Source: Oceanivirga miroungae (GTDB lineage: Bacteria; Fusobacteriota; Fusobacteriia; Fusobacteriales; Leptotrichiaceae). From it: a DNA stretch of 64,000 nt. Positions 25,411-35,879 of the stretch are shown in pieces. The notes beneath the pieces were generated by a model that was not told the DNA's origin, made no database searches, and worked only from the letters and a program-made list of their open reading frames with translations. The position numbers were made by a program, and so were the translations under genes. The DNA lies in the NCBI RefSeq assembly GCF_902505095.1, contig NZ_CABWIB010000001.1, positions 634,688 through 698,687 on the forward strand, read 5' to 3'. Every line of letters begins with the position of its first letter. The stretch's first letter is position 1.

Positions 25411-26276
25411 TGGAAGAAAATAAGACAAGTATTAACTGGTTTCCAGGACACATGAAAAAAACATTAAATATGTTTGAAAATGAATTAAAACAAGTTGATT
25501 TGGTTATTGAAATATTAGACGCAAGAATACCACTATCAAGTAAAAATCCAGAAGTTGAGAGATTAGTTAAAAATAAAAAAAGAATAATATTATTAAATAA
25601 ATTGGACTTAGTAGATAAAGCGAGTGTTTCAGTCTGGCAAGACTACTTTGTTTCAAATGATTTAGCAGATTATGTAATTCCGATGAGTGTAGAAAAAGGA
25701 TTTAATATATCGAGTCTAAGAAATATTATAGACAAACTATATAACGAAAAACTAGAAAAAATGAAAAAAAAGGGTTTGATAAAAACTGAAATAAGAGCAC
25801 TAGTATGTGGAATACCTAATGTAGGTAAATCAAAATTTATAAATAAAATAGCATCAAAAAGTAAAGCGGGTGTTGGAAATTTACCTGGTTTTACAAGAGG
25901 AAAACAATGGATTACAGTAAATAAAAATTTCTATTTATTAGATACTCCAGGAGTGTTATGGCCTAAATTTGAAAATAATGAAGTTGCAACTAATTTAGCT
26001 ATTACTGGTAGTATAAAAGATGATATTCTAAGATTAGAAGATATAGCAATATATTTATTAAATAAAATGAAAGAATATGATTTATTAGATAATATTTTTA
26101 ATTACTATAACATTGAAAAAAAAGAGTATGATAGTTTTTATGAACTATTAAAAGATATTGAAAAAAGATTATTAATTCATACAAAAGAGTATGACTATGA
26201 TAAAATTTCAAAAAAAATATTAAAAGATTATAGAGAAGGTAAGCTAGGGAAATTTTTCCTAGAAATGCCTAAATAA
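25410..26276 (+). CDS. rbgA: Ribosome biogenesis GTPase YlqF/RbgA
   Basis: 288 residues with a circularly permuted GTPase order: NKLDL (G4) precedes GIPNVGKSKFINKI (G1) and LLDTPGVLWPK (G3). NWFPGHMKK near the N-terminus and NLPGFTRGKQW are RbgA signatures. It assists late 50S assembly. ATG overlaps the rsmI stop codon (TAATG). It is the last gene of the yhbY operon. Confidence 0.94.
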   Translation: MEENKTSINWFPGHMKKTLNMFENELKQVDLVIEILDARIPLSSKNPEVERLVKNKKRIILLNKLDLVDKASVSVWQDYFVSNDLADYVIPMSVEKGFNISSLRNIIDKLYNEKLEKMKKKGLIKTEIRALVCGIPNVGKSKFINKIASKSKAGVGNLPGFTRGKQWITVNKNFYLLDTPGVLWPKFENNEVATNLAITGSIKDDILRLEDIAIYLLNKMKEYDLLDNIFNYYNIEKKEYDSFYELLKDIEKRLLIHTKEYDYDKISKKILKDYREGKLGKFFLEMPK

Positions 26277-26296
26277 GAAAGAAGGAAAAAGAAAAT

Positions 26297-27910
26297 ATGA
26301 CAAAAACATTTGAAGAATTAGGACTTAGTAAAAACACATTAGAGGCGATAGAGAAAAAAGGATTTACTACTCCATCAGAAATACAGGCTTTAGTTATTCC
26401 AGAATTACTAAAAGAAAAAACACATTTAATTGGACAAGCACAAACTGGTACAGGTAAAACTGCAGCGTTTGGTTTACCAATAATAGAATTATTAAATCCT
26501 AATAAAAATGTAAAAGCAATAGTACTAACTCCAACAAGAGAATTAGCAGTACAAGTATCAGAAGAACTTTATTCATTAAAGGGTAAAAAAGATATTAGAG
26601 TATTAGCAGTTTATGGGGGAGCATCTATTGAAAAACAATTAAAAAGTCTTAAAAAAGGTGTAGATATAGTAGTAGGAACACCAGGACGTGTTATGGATAT
26701 GATGAGAAAAAAAGCTCTTAAATTAGATGAATTAGAATATTTCATATTAGATGAAGCTGATGAAATGTTAAATATGGGATTTATAGATGATATAAAAGAA
26801 ATATTAAAAGAAACTAATAAAGAGAAAAAAATGTTATTCTTCTCAGCTACAATGCCAAAAGAAATAATAAATATAGCTAAAGAATTTATGCCAAGCTATA
26901 AAAAATTAGTTGTAGAGAAAAATGAATTGACAACTAATTTAACAGAACAAATATATTTTGAAGTAAGATTAGATGATAAATTTGAAGCTTTATGTAGAGT
27001 ATTAGATTCAAAACCAGACTTCTATGGAATAGTATTTTGTAGAACAAAACATGATGTTGATGAAATTACAAAGAAACTAAAAGCAAGATCATACGATACG
27101 GAAGCAATACATGGAGATATTACTCAAGCTCAAAGAGAAAAGACATTAGACTTATTTAAAAATAAAATATTAAATGTATTAGTAGCAACAGACGTTGCAG
27201 CTCGTGGAATAGATGTATCTGATTTAACTCATGTTATAAATTATTCAATTCCTCAAGAAGCTGAAAGTTATGTACATAGAATAGGTAGAACTGGACGTGC
27301 TGGTAAAAAAGGTATTGCAATTACTTTTGTTACACCAAGAGAAGCTAACATGTTAGCTAAAATTAGAAGAATTACAAATTCAGATATTAGACGTGAAAAA
27401 ATACCTAATGTAAAAGATATACTAGAAGCTAAAAAAGAATACTTATTAGCTAACGTTGATGAAATAATAATGGAAGGTGACTATACAACATATTTAGACC
27501 TAAGTAGAAAAATGTTGAAAAATAAAAATGCAGATGTAGTTTTAGCAGCCTTTTTAAGACATGTATATGATGATGAGTTTAGTCAAGATAAATATAATGA
27601 AATAAAAGATGTTACAGTTAAAATTGACGATAGTACAAGACTATTTATAGCTATGGGTGCTAGAGATAAATTAAGTGTTAAAAAATTATTAGAATTAATT
27701 AATAAAAAAGCAAAAGTTCCAGGTAGAAAAGTAAAAGATATTAAAATTATGGAAAACTTTTCATTTATATCAGTACCTTTAAAAGAAGCTGAAGATATTA
27801 TGAATGCTTTTAATAAAGACACAACTAAAAAACCATTAGTTGAAATTTCAACAGGTGGAAAAAATGGAAGCAAATCTAGCGATAAAGGTAGAAAAAGAAG
27901 AAGAAGATAA
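26297..27910 (+). CDS. deaD: DEAD-box ATP-dependent RNA helicase (DeaD/CsdA type)
   Basis: 537 residues with every DEAD-box motif. These include the Q motif before QALVIP, AQTGTGKT, PTRELA, TPGR, DEAD, SAT, ARGID and HRIGRTGRAG. After the helicase core comes a DbpA/CsdA-type RNA-binding domain (about residues 435-515: RLFIAMGARDKLSVKKLLEL) and a basic tail. It unwinds RNA in ribosome assembly and cold adaptation. It starts 20 bp after rbgA and may be read through from it. Symbol chosen by domain content; cshA would be the Firmicute equivalent. Confidence 0.92.
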   Translation: MTKTFEELGLSKNTLEAIEKKGFTTPSEIQALVIPELLKEKTHLIGQAQTGTGKTAAFGLPIIELLNPNKNVKAIVLTPTRELAVQVSEELYSLKGKKDIRVLAVYGGASIEKQLKSLKKGVDIVVGTPGRVMDMMRKKALKLDELEYFILDEADEMLNMGFIDDIKEILKETNKEKKMLFFSATMPKEIINIAKEFMPSYKKLVVEKNELTTNLTEQIYFEVRLDDKFEALCRVLDSKPDFYGIVFCRTKHDVDEITKKLKARSYDTEAIHGDITQAQREKTLDLFKNKILNVLVATDVAARGIDVSDLTHVINYSIPQEAESYVHRIGRTGRAGKKGIAITFVTPREANMLAKIRRITNSDIRREKIPNVKDILEAKKEYLLANVDEIIMEGDYTTYLDLSRKMLKNKNADVVLAAFLRHVYDDEFSQDKYNEIKDVTVKIDDSTRLFIAMGARDKLSVKKLLELINKKAKVPGRKVKDIKIMENFSFISVPLKEAEDIMNAFNKDTTKKPLVEISTGGKNGSKSSDKGRKRRRR

Positions 27911-27931
27911 AGGTAACCAAATAGTAACTTG

Positions 27932-27966
27932 TTTACAATACTTTACTTAAAATGTTAGTATACTAA
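27932..27966 (+). promoter_or_regulatory. Promoter with overlapping palindrome before the cystine symporter
   Basis: -35 TTTACA (27932-27937), 18-bp spacer, -10 TAGTAT (27956-27961). The -10 lies inside a perfect 12-bp palindrome, TTAGTATACTAA (27955-27966), which could be an operator. Confidence 0.4.
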
Positions 27967-27993
27967 TTATACAAAAAGAAAAGGAGCAAAAAA

Positions 27994-29352
27994 ATGTTTG
28001 GAAATATTTTAAGTATTGTAGTATTTATTATACTACTATTAGGACTTTACATAATGGCAAAAAAACATGTGTCATTTTCTAAAAGAGTATTTACATCTTT
28101 AATTGTAGGTATAGTATTTGGTTTAATATTAAACTATATATTTATGCCAAGTGAATTAAAAATGACTAATGAAGCATTTAATATAGTTGGAAGAGGTTAT
28201 GTATCATTAATTAAAATGATAGCAATGCCACTTGTAATGATTTCTATCTTAGCTGCTATTGTTAATATACAAGATACAAAAACTGCTGGTAAATATGCAG
28301 GCTTTATAATAACAAGCTTGTTATCAACTGCAGCAATAGCAAGTATAGTTTCTATAATTGTAACTTTAGCATATAAGTTAAATGCAGCCTCAATTTTAGG
28401 TGGTACAAGAGAGATAGAAGCAGGGCAAAAATTTTTAAGTAGAGTATCAGTAGCAACTCAATCAATATCTGATAAGGTTGTGTCATTTATACCACAAAAT
28501 CCATTTTTAGATATGACAGGAGCTAGACCTACATCAATAATAGCTGTTGTAGTATTTAGTGCATTTTTAGGAACAGCTATACTAGGAATTAAAAGAAAAA
28601 AAACAGATTCAGCTAAAATAGTAATTGATTTAATAAATGCTTTATCTGATGTAATACTAAGATTAGTTACATTAGTATTAAGATTAACTCCATATGGAGT
28701 ATTGGCGCTAATAACAAAAGTTGTTGCAACAAGCAGTTATGAGGAGATATATAAGTTATTAAAATTTGTGCTAGCATCATACACAGCTTTAATTATTATG
28801 TATATAATACATATATTAATAGTTGTATTACTGGGATTATCACCAATAGTATATATTAAAAAATCTATATCAGCTTTAATATTTGCCTTTACATCAAGAA
28901 CAAGTGCAGGAACTATACCACTTACTATAAGTTCTCAAGAAGATATGGGTGTTGATAAAGGAATATCAAATATGGCTGCAACATTTGGTGCAAGTATAGG
29001 GCAAAATGGATGTGCTGCAATTTACCCTACAATGTTAGCTTTAATGATAGCGCCAGTAGTTGGAATAGATGTATATAATTTAGCATTTTTAGTAAAAGTA
29101 GTAGTAGTTGTTGTAATATCTAGTTTAGGTGTTGCAGGTGTTGGTGGAGGAGCTACATTTGCAGCAATAATAGTATTATCTACATTAGGGCTTCCAGTAG
29201 AATTAGCAGGTCTATTAATTTCAGTAGAACCACTAATAGATATGGGAAGAACTGCATTAAATGTAAATGACTCTATTTTAGCAGGTGTAATATCAGCAAG
29301 ATTATTAAATAAATTAAACAAAGAAAAATACTATAATAAAACAGTAGAATAA
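27994..29352 (+). CDS. tcyP: L-cystine / dicarboxylate-type sodium symporter (TcyP-like)
   Basis: 452 residues, a multi-spanning DAACS-family transporter of the inner membrane. The N-terminus MAKKHVSFSKRVFTSL is characteristic of TcyP/YdjN cystine symporters. The serine-rich hairpin FTSRTSAGTIPLT and the later MGRTALNVNDS match the substrate-binding HP1 and TM8 signatures. Substrate assignment rests on resemblance to TcyP; other amino acids are possible. It forms a single-gene unit with its own promoter region and a strong terminator. Confidence 0.85.
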   Translation: MFGNILSIVVFIILLLGLYIMAKKHVSFSKRVFTSLIVGIVFGLILNYIFMPSELKMTNEAFNIVGRGYVSLIKMIAMPLVMISILAAIVNIQDTKTAGKYAGFIITSLLSTAAIASIVSIIVTLAYKLNAASILGGTREIEAGQKFLSRVSVATQSISDKVVSFIPQNPFLDMTGARPTSIIAVVVFSAFLGTAILGIKRKKTDSAKIVIDLINALSDVILRLVTLVLRLTPYGVLALITKVVATSSYEEIYKLLKFVLASYTALIIMYIIHILIVVLLGLSPIVYIKKSISALIFAFTSRTSAGTIPLTISSQEDMGVDKGISNMAATFGASIGQNGCAAIYPTMLALMIAPVVGIDVYNLAFLVKVVVVVVISSLGVAGVGGGATFAAIIVLSTLGLPVELAGLLISVEPLIDMGRTALNVNDSILAGVISARLLNKLNKEKYYNKTVE

Positions 29353-29361
29353 AAATATATC

Positions 29362-29400
29362 TGGTATGAAAAGAATAAAATCTTTTTATACCACTTTTTA
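29362..29400 (+). terminator. Terminator after tcyP
   Basis: TGGTATGAAAAGA pairs with TCTTTTTATACCA (one mismatch), followed by CTTTTTATTT. Confidence 0.8.
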
Positions 29401-29445
29401 TTTAAAATATGATATAATACTTTTGTAATAAAGGAATGGTGAGAA

Positions 29446-32013
29446 ATGAAAAGAAATAATGAGATAGAAATTTTAGTAGAAATACTTATGGATTCTTTAA
29501 ATAAAGACGTAAAATTAGACATAGATAAGATAAGAAAATTCGCTATAAATAAGGAATATGATAAGTTAAAAGACTTAATAAGTAATATTCCAGATTCAAA
29601 AGTATTTGAAATATCAAGAGTGCTTAGTATTTTTCCACTTTTAATAAATATAGCAGAAGATGTTATAGAAACTAATAAAAAAGAAAATTTAACAGGTCTA
29701 GATAATGCTTTTTCTAACATAAGTGATATATCAAAACTGGAGAATATATCAGTTGTACCAGTATTAACTGCACATCCAACACAAGTTCAAAGAAAAAGTG
29801 TACTAGATTTAATTACAAAGATATATGAGTCATTAAAAGTATATAAATATATAAAAGACGATGATATAAAATATGAATCATGGTATATAAATTTAAAAAG
29901 AAGTATAAATATACTACTTTTAACTGATATATTAAGAGATAATAAACTAATCGTTGAAAATGAAATAAGTAATATTAATAGTTATTATAAGGCAACATTT
30001 TTAGAAGCATTACCAGAACTTACTATTAAGTATAATAATAAGACGAAAAAATTAGGTATAAAAAAAGATTTAACTCCAATAACACTAGGTTCTTGGGTTG
30101 GTGGAGATAGAGATGGTAATCCATATGTAAATGAAAAAACTCTAGAACATGCCGTTACATCTGCAGCTAGCTTGATATTTGAGGAATACATTGAAAAGTT
30201 AGATCTTTTATATAGAGACCTATCTATGAGCACAGATTTATCTAAGGTTGACAGTAAATTATTAGAATTAGCTCAAAAATCAATGGATATTTCTATACAT
30301 AGAAGGAAAGAGCCGTATAGAAAAGTAGTTAGATATATAAAAGATAAGCTTATTTCTACTTCAAAATATCTAGGTTTAAATCTTTTAAATTATGAAGATA
30401 ACTCATTTGATGAAAAGTATAATAATTCAACTGAATTTTTAGAAGATTTAAAGTTAATAGAAGAATCTATTATAAAAAATAATAATGAAATAATTGCTAT
30501 GGGGACACTAAAATCACTAATAACAGAAGTGGAATGTTTTAATTTTAATTTATCAACTATTGATTTAAGACAAGATTCAAGTGTTCATGAAAAATGTGTA
30601 GCTGAACTATTAAGTAGTGCTAATATAAATACAAACTACATAAATTTAAAAGAGGATGAAAAATGTAATTTACTTTTAGATTTAATAAATAAAGATCCAA
30701 GACCATTATCTAGCAAAAGAATTAAAAAAAGTGAGCTATTAGATTCAGAACTTAAAATATATAAAAAAGCAAAAGAATTAGTAGATAAATTTGGAGAAAA
30801 TGTAATAAAAAGAAATATCATATCACATACAGAAAATGTATCAGATATATTAGAAGTAAAAATAATGCTAAAAGAAGCTAATCTTGATTTAGAAATAGTT
30901 CCTTTATTTGAAACTATAGAAGATTTAGAAGGTGCTAATAATATAATATCAAAATGTATTGACTTGGGGATTATAAAAAATAATAAACAAGAAATAATGT
31001 TAGGTTATTCAGATAGTAATAAAGATGGAGGATATTTAAGCTCTTCATATGTTCTATATAAAGCCCAAAAGAACTTAACAAAACTAGCAGGTGATAAAAA
31101 TATTTCAATTAGCTTTTTCCATGGTAGAGGTGGAACTGTAGGTCGTGGTGGAGGTCCAAGCTATGAAGCAATACTTGCACAGCCTTATGGAAGTGTTAAT
31201 GGTAGTATAAGACTAACAGAACAAGGAGAAATAATTGAAGCTAAATACGGTAATTTCACAAATTGCTTTAAGAATTTAGAAGCTTTAGTTTCAGCAACTT
31301 TAGTTGCAACTTCAGATAGAAAAATAGAATATAATGAAAAAGAATACGAAGAAATTGTAAAAGAATTGTCTACAATTAGTTTTAATAAGTATAGAAGCTT
31401 AATATTTGATAATAAAGATTTCGTTAATTTTTTCTATGATGTAACCCCTATAAAAGAAATCACAAAATTAAATTTAGGATCAAGACCATCAAGTAGAAAA
31501 AAAACTGTAGATATAGAAAATTTAAGAGCAATACCATGGGTATTTTCATGGACTCAAAGTAGAATAATGTTAGCTGGTTGGTATGGACTAGGAACAGCTT
31601 TATCTAATGATATTGATAAATTAAAAGAAATGTATAAAAATTGGTCATTTTTTAAATCACTAATATCTAATGTAGATATGCTATTAGCAAAAGTAGATAT
31701 TGAAATATTTAAAGAATATATAAGTTTAAGTACAAATTATGAAAAATATGACAAGATATTTAGTGATATCTTAGCTGAATATGAATTAACAAAAAAAGTT
31801 GTATTAGAAATATCAGGACAAAAAGAATTATTAGAAGATAATAAGCAATTAAAAACAAGTTTAGCTAATAGAGGACCATACTTTAATGCTTTAAACTATT
31901 TACAAGTTGAACTTATTAGAAGGCTTAGAAATGGTGATGATAATTTAGATATAATAAAATCTATTCACACTACAATTAATGGAATAGCAACAGGACTTAG
32001 AAATTCAGGATAG
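29446..32013 (+). CDS. ppc: Phosphoenolpyruvate carboxylase
   Basis: 855 residues, near the bacterial norm of ~880. LTAHPTQVQRKS holds the catalytic His110. FHGRGGTVGRGGGPSYEAI is the PEP/bicarbonate loop, GSRPSSRK is the third signature, and the C-terminus NGIATGLRNSG reaches the active site in this family. It forms oxaloacetate from PEP and CO2, refilling the C4 pool. TATAAT at 29413-29418 lies 28 bp upstream and the gene is monocistronic. Confidence 0.96.
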   Translation: MKRNNEIEILVEILMDSLNKDVKLDIDKIRKFAINKEYDKLKDLISNIPDSKVFEISRVLSIFPLLINIAEDVIETNKKENLTGLDNAFSNISDISKLENISVVPVLTAHPTQVQRKSVLDLITKIYESLKVYKYIKDDDIKYESWYINLKRSINILLLTDILRDNKLIVENEISNINSYYKATFLEALPELTIKYNNKTKKLGIKKDLTPITLGSWVGGDRDGNPYVNEKTLEHAVTSAASLIFEEYIEKLDLLYRDLSMSTDLSKVDSKLLELAQKSMDISIHRRKEPYRKVVRYIKDKLISTSKYLGLNLLNYEDNSFDEKYNNSTEFLEDLKLIEESIIKNNNEIIAMGTLKSLITEVECFNFNLSTIDLRQDSSVHEKCVAELLSSANINTNYINLKEDEKCNLLLDLINKDPRPLSSKRIKKSELLDSELKIYKKAKELVDKFGENVIKRNIISHTENVSDILEVKIMLKEANLDLEIVPLFETIEDLEGANNIISKCIDLGIIKNNKQEIMLGYSDSNKDGGYLSSSYVLYKAQKNLTKLAGDKNISISFFHGRGGTVGRGGGPSYEAILAQPYGSVNGSIRLTEQGEIIEAKYGNFTNCFKNLEALVSATLVATSDRKIEYNEKEYEEIVKELSTISFNKYRSLIFDNKDFVNFFYDVTPIKEITKLNLGSRPSSRKKTVDIENLRAIPWVFSWTQSRIMLAGWYGLGTALSNDIDKLKEMYKNWSFFKSLISNVDMLLAKVDIEIFKEYISLSTNYEKYDKIFSDILAEYELTKKVVLEISGQKELLEDNKQLKTSLANRGPYFNALNYLQVELIRRLRNGDDNLDIIKSIHTTINGIATGLRNSG

Positions 32014-32077
32014 TTTTTATTGAAAAATAAGCTCTAAAATGATATAATTTCCTATAATTTAAAAACAGGAGGCAATA

Positions 32078-33838
32078 ATGGCACTAAGAAAATTTAGTAA
32101 ATATATGAAAGTTGTTACGGTAATAGTAATATTTGCATTTGCTTTTTCAGCAATATATGCAGGATATTCTTACCTAATAAACTATATACAAAACAAAAGG
32201 GTGGTATTAGTAGAAATAGATGGAAGCCCTATATACGAAGATGAGTATAAAAATAGCTTAGCAAATATAAAAGAACAATTAAATAGATTTGGAGGTATAA
32301 AAGATATACCTGAAAATGTATATGATGAAGTTGCTATGTCAACACTATTAGATGAAGCTTTAAATAACGAATTAGCAACAAATTTAAAAGTTAGAGTAAG
32401 TAGTAGTGATATAAACGAAGAAGTATCTAAATTAGAAGATAGAGTTGGTGGAAGAGATACATTAGCAGTATTATTAGCAAAAAATGGATCAAATCTGACA
32501 CTTTTAAAAGAACAAATAAAAAAACAATTACTATTTACTAATACTAGAGAAAAATTAAAAGAAAGTATTAAAGTTACAGATGAAGACTTAATGAATATAT
32601 ATAAGGAATATAAGTATTCAGCATTAGATGGTAATGATTTTAATACATCAAAAGAAAAGTTAAAAGAAATTTACTATAATTTAACATTAAATTTATTATA
32701 CCATTCAAATGTTATAGAAATTTTAGTAAACTCTAAAGTAACAGGGGAAAATAAAAAAATCGTAGATATAGTTAATGCATTAAAAAATAAAGAAGTTAAT
32801 TATGAAAATGTATATATTACAAGAAAAGATATGTTAAATATGTATTTTAACCAATTTTTAATTAATGCATCATTTAGTAAAGATTTAGAAGAAAAAGCAA
32901 AAGAAAATCAAATTAATGAAATTAAAAAGTTAATAGAAATTTCTAAAAAAGCAGAATCTAAATCAGTTAAAAAATTAGCTGGTTTAAATGCTTATGATGA
33001 ATTAGTTTACTTAAAAGATATGTATACAGCGGCTTTAATAAATGAATTTAAGGCATCTGAAAAAGAAATGAAAAAATGGTTTGAAGAACATAAATATGAG
33101 TATGATACACAAAATACAGTTTCAGGAAATGTTTTAGGAATAAAATATACTCCAAGTGAAAAAGATGATACAAAAGCTAAAGAAAAAATAGAAGAAATTC
33201 AAAAAGAATTAACTGTAGAAAACTTTTATGAATTAGCTAAAAAATACAGTATGGATCCAGGATCAGCAGTTAATGGAGGAGACTTAGGATGGGAAGATGT
33301 TAGAAATTATGTACCTGAATTTCATTCATTATTACAAAGTGAAACTAATAAAATTGTAGGTCCTATAAAAACTCAATTTGGTTATCATTTAGTATTAGTT
33401 GTAGCAAAAGATCCTATTGACAAAGAGAGAATACACTTAAAACATATTTTAATAAGACCAGAAGTATCTGATGAAACTAAAAAAGAAGTTGATAATAGAT
33501 TAGAAGCTATATTAAAAGAGTTAAAAGAAAATAAGGTTGATTTTAAAAAGTTAGTTGAAAATAAGGATGGAAAATATCCTAAATTTGATATCAATACATC
33601 ATTTAATGATGAATTAGAGCATTCACATGCGGCTATAATTGGTGAAAAACATGAAATCATGGAAAAAATATTTGAAATGAAAGTTAATGACTATATTTTT
33701 GAAAAAACAGAAGATGAAGCTATATTGATACAAAAAACAAAAGAAGTTTTATATAAAAAAGCAACATATGAAGATTCAAAAGAGAGAATTGAAGTAGAAA
33801 TGGCTTATGATTACGCAATAAATGAAATAGAAAAATAA
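32078..33838 (+). CDS. Membrane-anchored peptidyl-prolyl isomerase/chaperone (SurA/PpiD-like)
   Basis: 586 residues. One N-terminal membrane segment (VTVIVIFAFAFSAIYAGYSY) anchors a periplasmic chaperone domain of the SurA_N type. A parvulin domain follows (about residues 355-450: YSMDPGSAVNGGDLGW, then IVGPIKTQFGYHLVLV) and a helical C-terminus. The layout matches PpiD, which helps proteins leaving the Sec translocon. A second, weaker rotamase-like stretch (IHLKHILIRPE) begins around residue 460. It is monocistronic and could help deliver the two giant autotransporters of this window, though that link is only inferred. Confidence 0.88.
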   Translation: MALRKFSKYMKVVTVIVIFAFAFSAIYAGYSYLINYIQNKRVVLVEIDGSPIYEDEYKNSLANIKEQLNRFGGIKDIPENVYDEVAMSTLLDEALNNELATNLKVRVSSSDINEEVSKLEDRVGGRDTLAVLLAKNGSNLTLLKEQIKKQLLFTNTREKLKESIKVTDEDLMNIYKEYKYSALDGNDFNTSKEKLKEIYYNLTLNLLYHSNVIEILVNSKVTGENKKIVDIVNALKNKEVNYENVYITRKDMLNMYFNQFLINASFSKDLEEKAKENQINEIKKLIEISKKAESKSVKKLAGLNAYDELVYLKDMYTAALINEFKASEKEMKKWFEEHKYEYDTQNTVSGNVLGIKYTPSEKDDTKAKEKIEEIQKELTVENFYELAKKYSMDPGSAVNGGDLGWEDVRNYVPEFHSLLQSETNKIVGPIKTQFGYHLVLVVAKDPIDKERIHLKHILIRPEVSDETKKEVDNRLEAILKELKENKVDFKKLVENKDGKYPKFDINTSFNDELEHSHAAIIGEKHEIMEKIFEMKVNDYIFEKTEDEAILIQKTKEVLYKKATYEDSKERIEVEMAYDYAINEIEK

Positions 33839-33860
33839 AAGGACAGTTTAACTGTCCTTT
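33837..33860 (+). terminator. Hairpin after the PpiD-like gene
   Basis: AAAGGACAGT and ACTGTCCTTT form a perfect 10-bp stem with a 3-4 nt loop. The following T-run is short (CTTTAAT). Confidence 0.65.
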
Positions 33861-33880
33861 AATAAAAATTGGAGAATAGT

Positions 33881-35218
33881 ATGAGAAAAATTTTAAAATT
33901 TACACCATATACATTGATACTTTTATCTTTTATATCCATTATCTTATTAGGTGCAATTCTTTTAATGCTACCAATATCTAATTTAAATGGGACTTATCAT
34001 AGTTTTTTAGAAGCGCTATTTACTGCAACTAGTGCAGCTTGTGTTACAGGGCTTGTTGTAAATGATATACATACAACTTATACAATATTTGGAAGATTTG
34101 TAATTTTAGCACTAATACAGTTAGGAGGATTAGGAGTTTTAACTTTTTCATCAATGTTAATCTTATTAATATCTCAAAAAATGGGCTATTATACAAAAAA
34201 AATAGTAAGTGAGGATTTAAACTATGAAATAGTAACTGAGATACCGACTTATTTAAAAAAAGTATCTTTAGTTGTATTTGGGATAGAATTTATAGGTGCT
34301 ATACTTTTATTTTTACAATATATAAGAGAGTATAGTTTTCAAAAAGCGGCTTATTATTCAGTATTTCACTCGATATCAGCGTTTTGTAACGCAGGATTTT
34401 CTTTATATAAAACAAGTTTAGAAAAATATGATAATAATGTGTGGGTAAACTTAGTAATATCAAGTTTAATAATATTAGGTGGTATTGGATTTGCTGCTAT
34501 ATTAGATATGTATAATGTTAAAAAAGGAATTAGAAGAAGAATAAATATTAGTACAAGAATAGCTGTAGTATTTTCAATATTTTTAATAATAATAGGGACT
34601 ATTATAATATTTCTAGTTGAGTTTAATAATAAAAATAGTATTGGAGAACTTAATTTTTTTGCTAAGTTTTTAGCATCATTTTTCCAAAGTGTCTCAACTA
34701 GAACAGCTGGATTTAATACAATAGCATTAGATTCACTTAAAACGCCAACTATAATATTATTTGTATTTTTAATGTTTATAGGAGCATCACCTGGTTCAAC
34801 TGGTGGTGGAGTTAAAACAACAACTATTGGAGTTATAATAATAGGTGTATGGTGTGCTATAAATGGTCGTGATAATATTGAGTATAATAAAAGAACAATA
34901 ACTTGGAAAACATTTAATAGAGCATGTGCTGTATTATTAATTTCCGTCTTATATGTTATAGTTGCTTTATTTTTTATAACATTATTCGACCCAGATAAAA
35001 GCTTTTTATCACTAATGTTTGAATTAGTGTCAGCATTTGGGACAGTTGGACTTAGTATGGGTATAACAGCTGATTTGAGTGTATATTCAAAAATAATAAT
35101 TATTATTACAATGTTTATAGGTCGTATAGGACCACTTACAATAATGTACACAATATCACGTAGAAAAATTAAAGTTGGAAACTATAAATATCCAACAGAA
35201 ACAGTATTGATAGGATAG
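33881..35218 (+). CDS. ktrB: Potassium uptake channel subunit, TrkH/KtrB family
   Basis: 445 residues with four membrane-pore-membrane repeats. TSAACVTGL (repeat 1) is a selectivity-filter loop and SPGSTGGGVKTTT at 303-315 marks the repeat 3 gate region. The size fits KtrB/TrkG-type subunits. ATG 33881 follows GGAG; an upstream TTG at 33869 would sit before that site. It is followed seven bases later by its regulatory NAD-binding partner, the usual Ktr pair. Confidence 0.92.
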   Translation: MRKILKFTPYTLILLSFISIILLGAILLMLPISNLNGTYHSFLEALFTATSAACVTGLVVNDIHTTYTIFGRFVILALIQLGGLGVLTFSSMLILLISQKMGYYTKKIVSEDLNYEIVTEIPTYLKKVSLVVFGIEFIGAILLFLQYIREYSFQKAAYYSVFHSISAFCNAGFSLYKTSLEKYDNNVWVNLVISSLIILGGIGFAAILDMYNVKKGIRRRINISTRIAVVFSIFLIIIGTIIIFLVEFNNKNSIGELNFFAKFLASFFQSVSTRTAGFNTIALDSLKTPTIILFVFLMFIGASPGSTGGGVKTTTIGVIIIGVWCAINGRDNIEYNKRTITWKTFNRACAVLLISVLYVIVALFFITLFDPDKSFLSLMFELVSAFGTVGLSMGITADLSVYSKIIIIITMFIGRIGPLTIMYTISRRKIKVGNYKYPTETVLIG

Positions 35219-35225
35219 GTAGAAA

Positions 35226-35879
35226 ATGAAAAATTATTTAGTAATAGGTTTAGGAAAATTTGGTATAACAATTGCAAAAACTTTATATGATGCAGGTAAT
35301 TTCGTTTTAGCAATTGATAGTAATTTAGATAAAGTACAAAAAGTATTAGATGAAGGAATAGTAGAAGAAGCAATAACATTAGATGCAACTGATGAAAATG
35401 GACTAGGAAATATTGCAAAAGATAGTTTTGATGCAGCCTTTGTTTGTATAGGGACTAATGTACAAAACAGTATTTTAGTAACTTTAATGTTAAAAGAAAT
35501 GAATATTAAAAAAATAATATGTAAGGCAACTACAAAAATACAAGGAAAAGTTTTACAAAAAGTAGGAGCAACACAAATAGTATATCCAGAAGAGTTTATG
35601 GGTGAAAAAATAGCTTACTCAGTAATGCATCCATCTGTAATAGAGTATTTTAATTTTTCTGATGATTATTGCATATTTGATGTTAATATTCCTCAAAAAT
35701 TTATAGGAAAATCATTAAAAGAATTAGATTTAAGACACAAGTATATGGTCAATGTAATAGCTATAAAAGATAAGAGTGGAACATTAAATATTACACCTTC
35801 TCCAGAGTATGAATTTAGTGAAAATGATACTCTAATTGTATTAGGTGAAAATAAGGCGATGGGAGAAATGATAGACTAA
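35226..35879 (+). CDS. ktrA: Potassium uptake regulatory subunit, TrkA/KtrA family
   Basis: 217 residues. An RCK_N Rossmann domain (VIGLGKFGITIAKTL, GxGxxG) binds nucleotide, and an RCK_C domain (about 135-217) has the expected FIGKSLKELDLR pattern. As a cytoplasmic ring it gates KtrB in response to ATP/ADP or NAD(H). Single RCK unit of KtrA size, half of E. coli TrkA. The final base overlaps the mnmG start codon. Confidence 0.93.
   Translation: MKNYLVIGLGKFGITIAKTLYDAGNFVLAIDSNLDKVQKVLDEGIVEEAITLDATDENGLGNIAKDSFDAAFVCIGTNVQNSILVTLMLKEMNIKKIICKATTKIQGKVLQKVGATQIVYPEEFMGEKIAYSVMHPSVIEYFNFSDDYCIFDVNIPQKFIGKSLKELDLRHKYMVNVIAIKDKSGTLNITPSPEYEFSENDTLIVLGENKAMGEMID

Noticed and set aside
34366..35151. 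261-codon minus-strand frame opposite ktrB
   Set aside because: Antisense to a clear membrane-protein gene, with low-complexity Ile/Asn content and no ribosome site.
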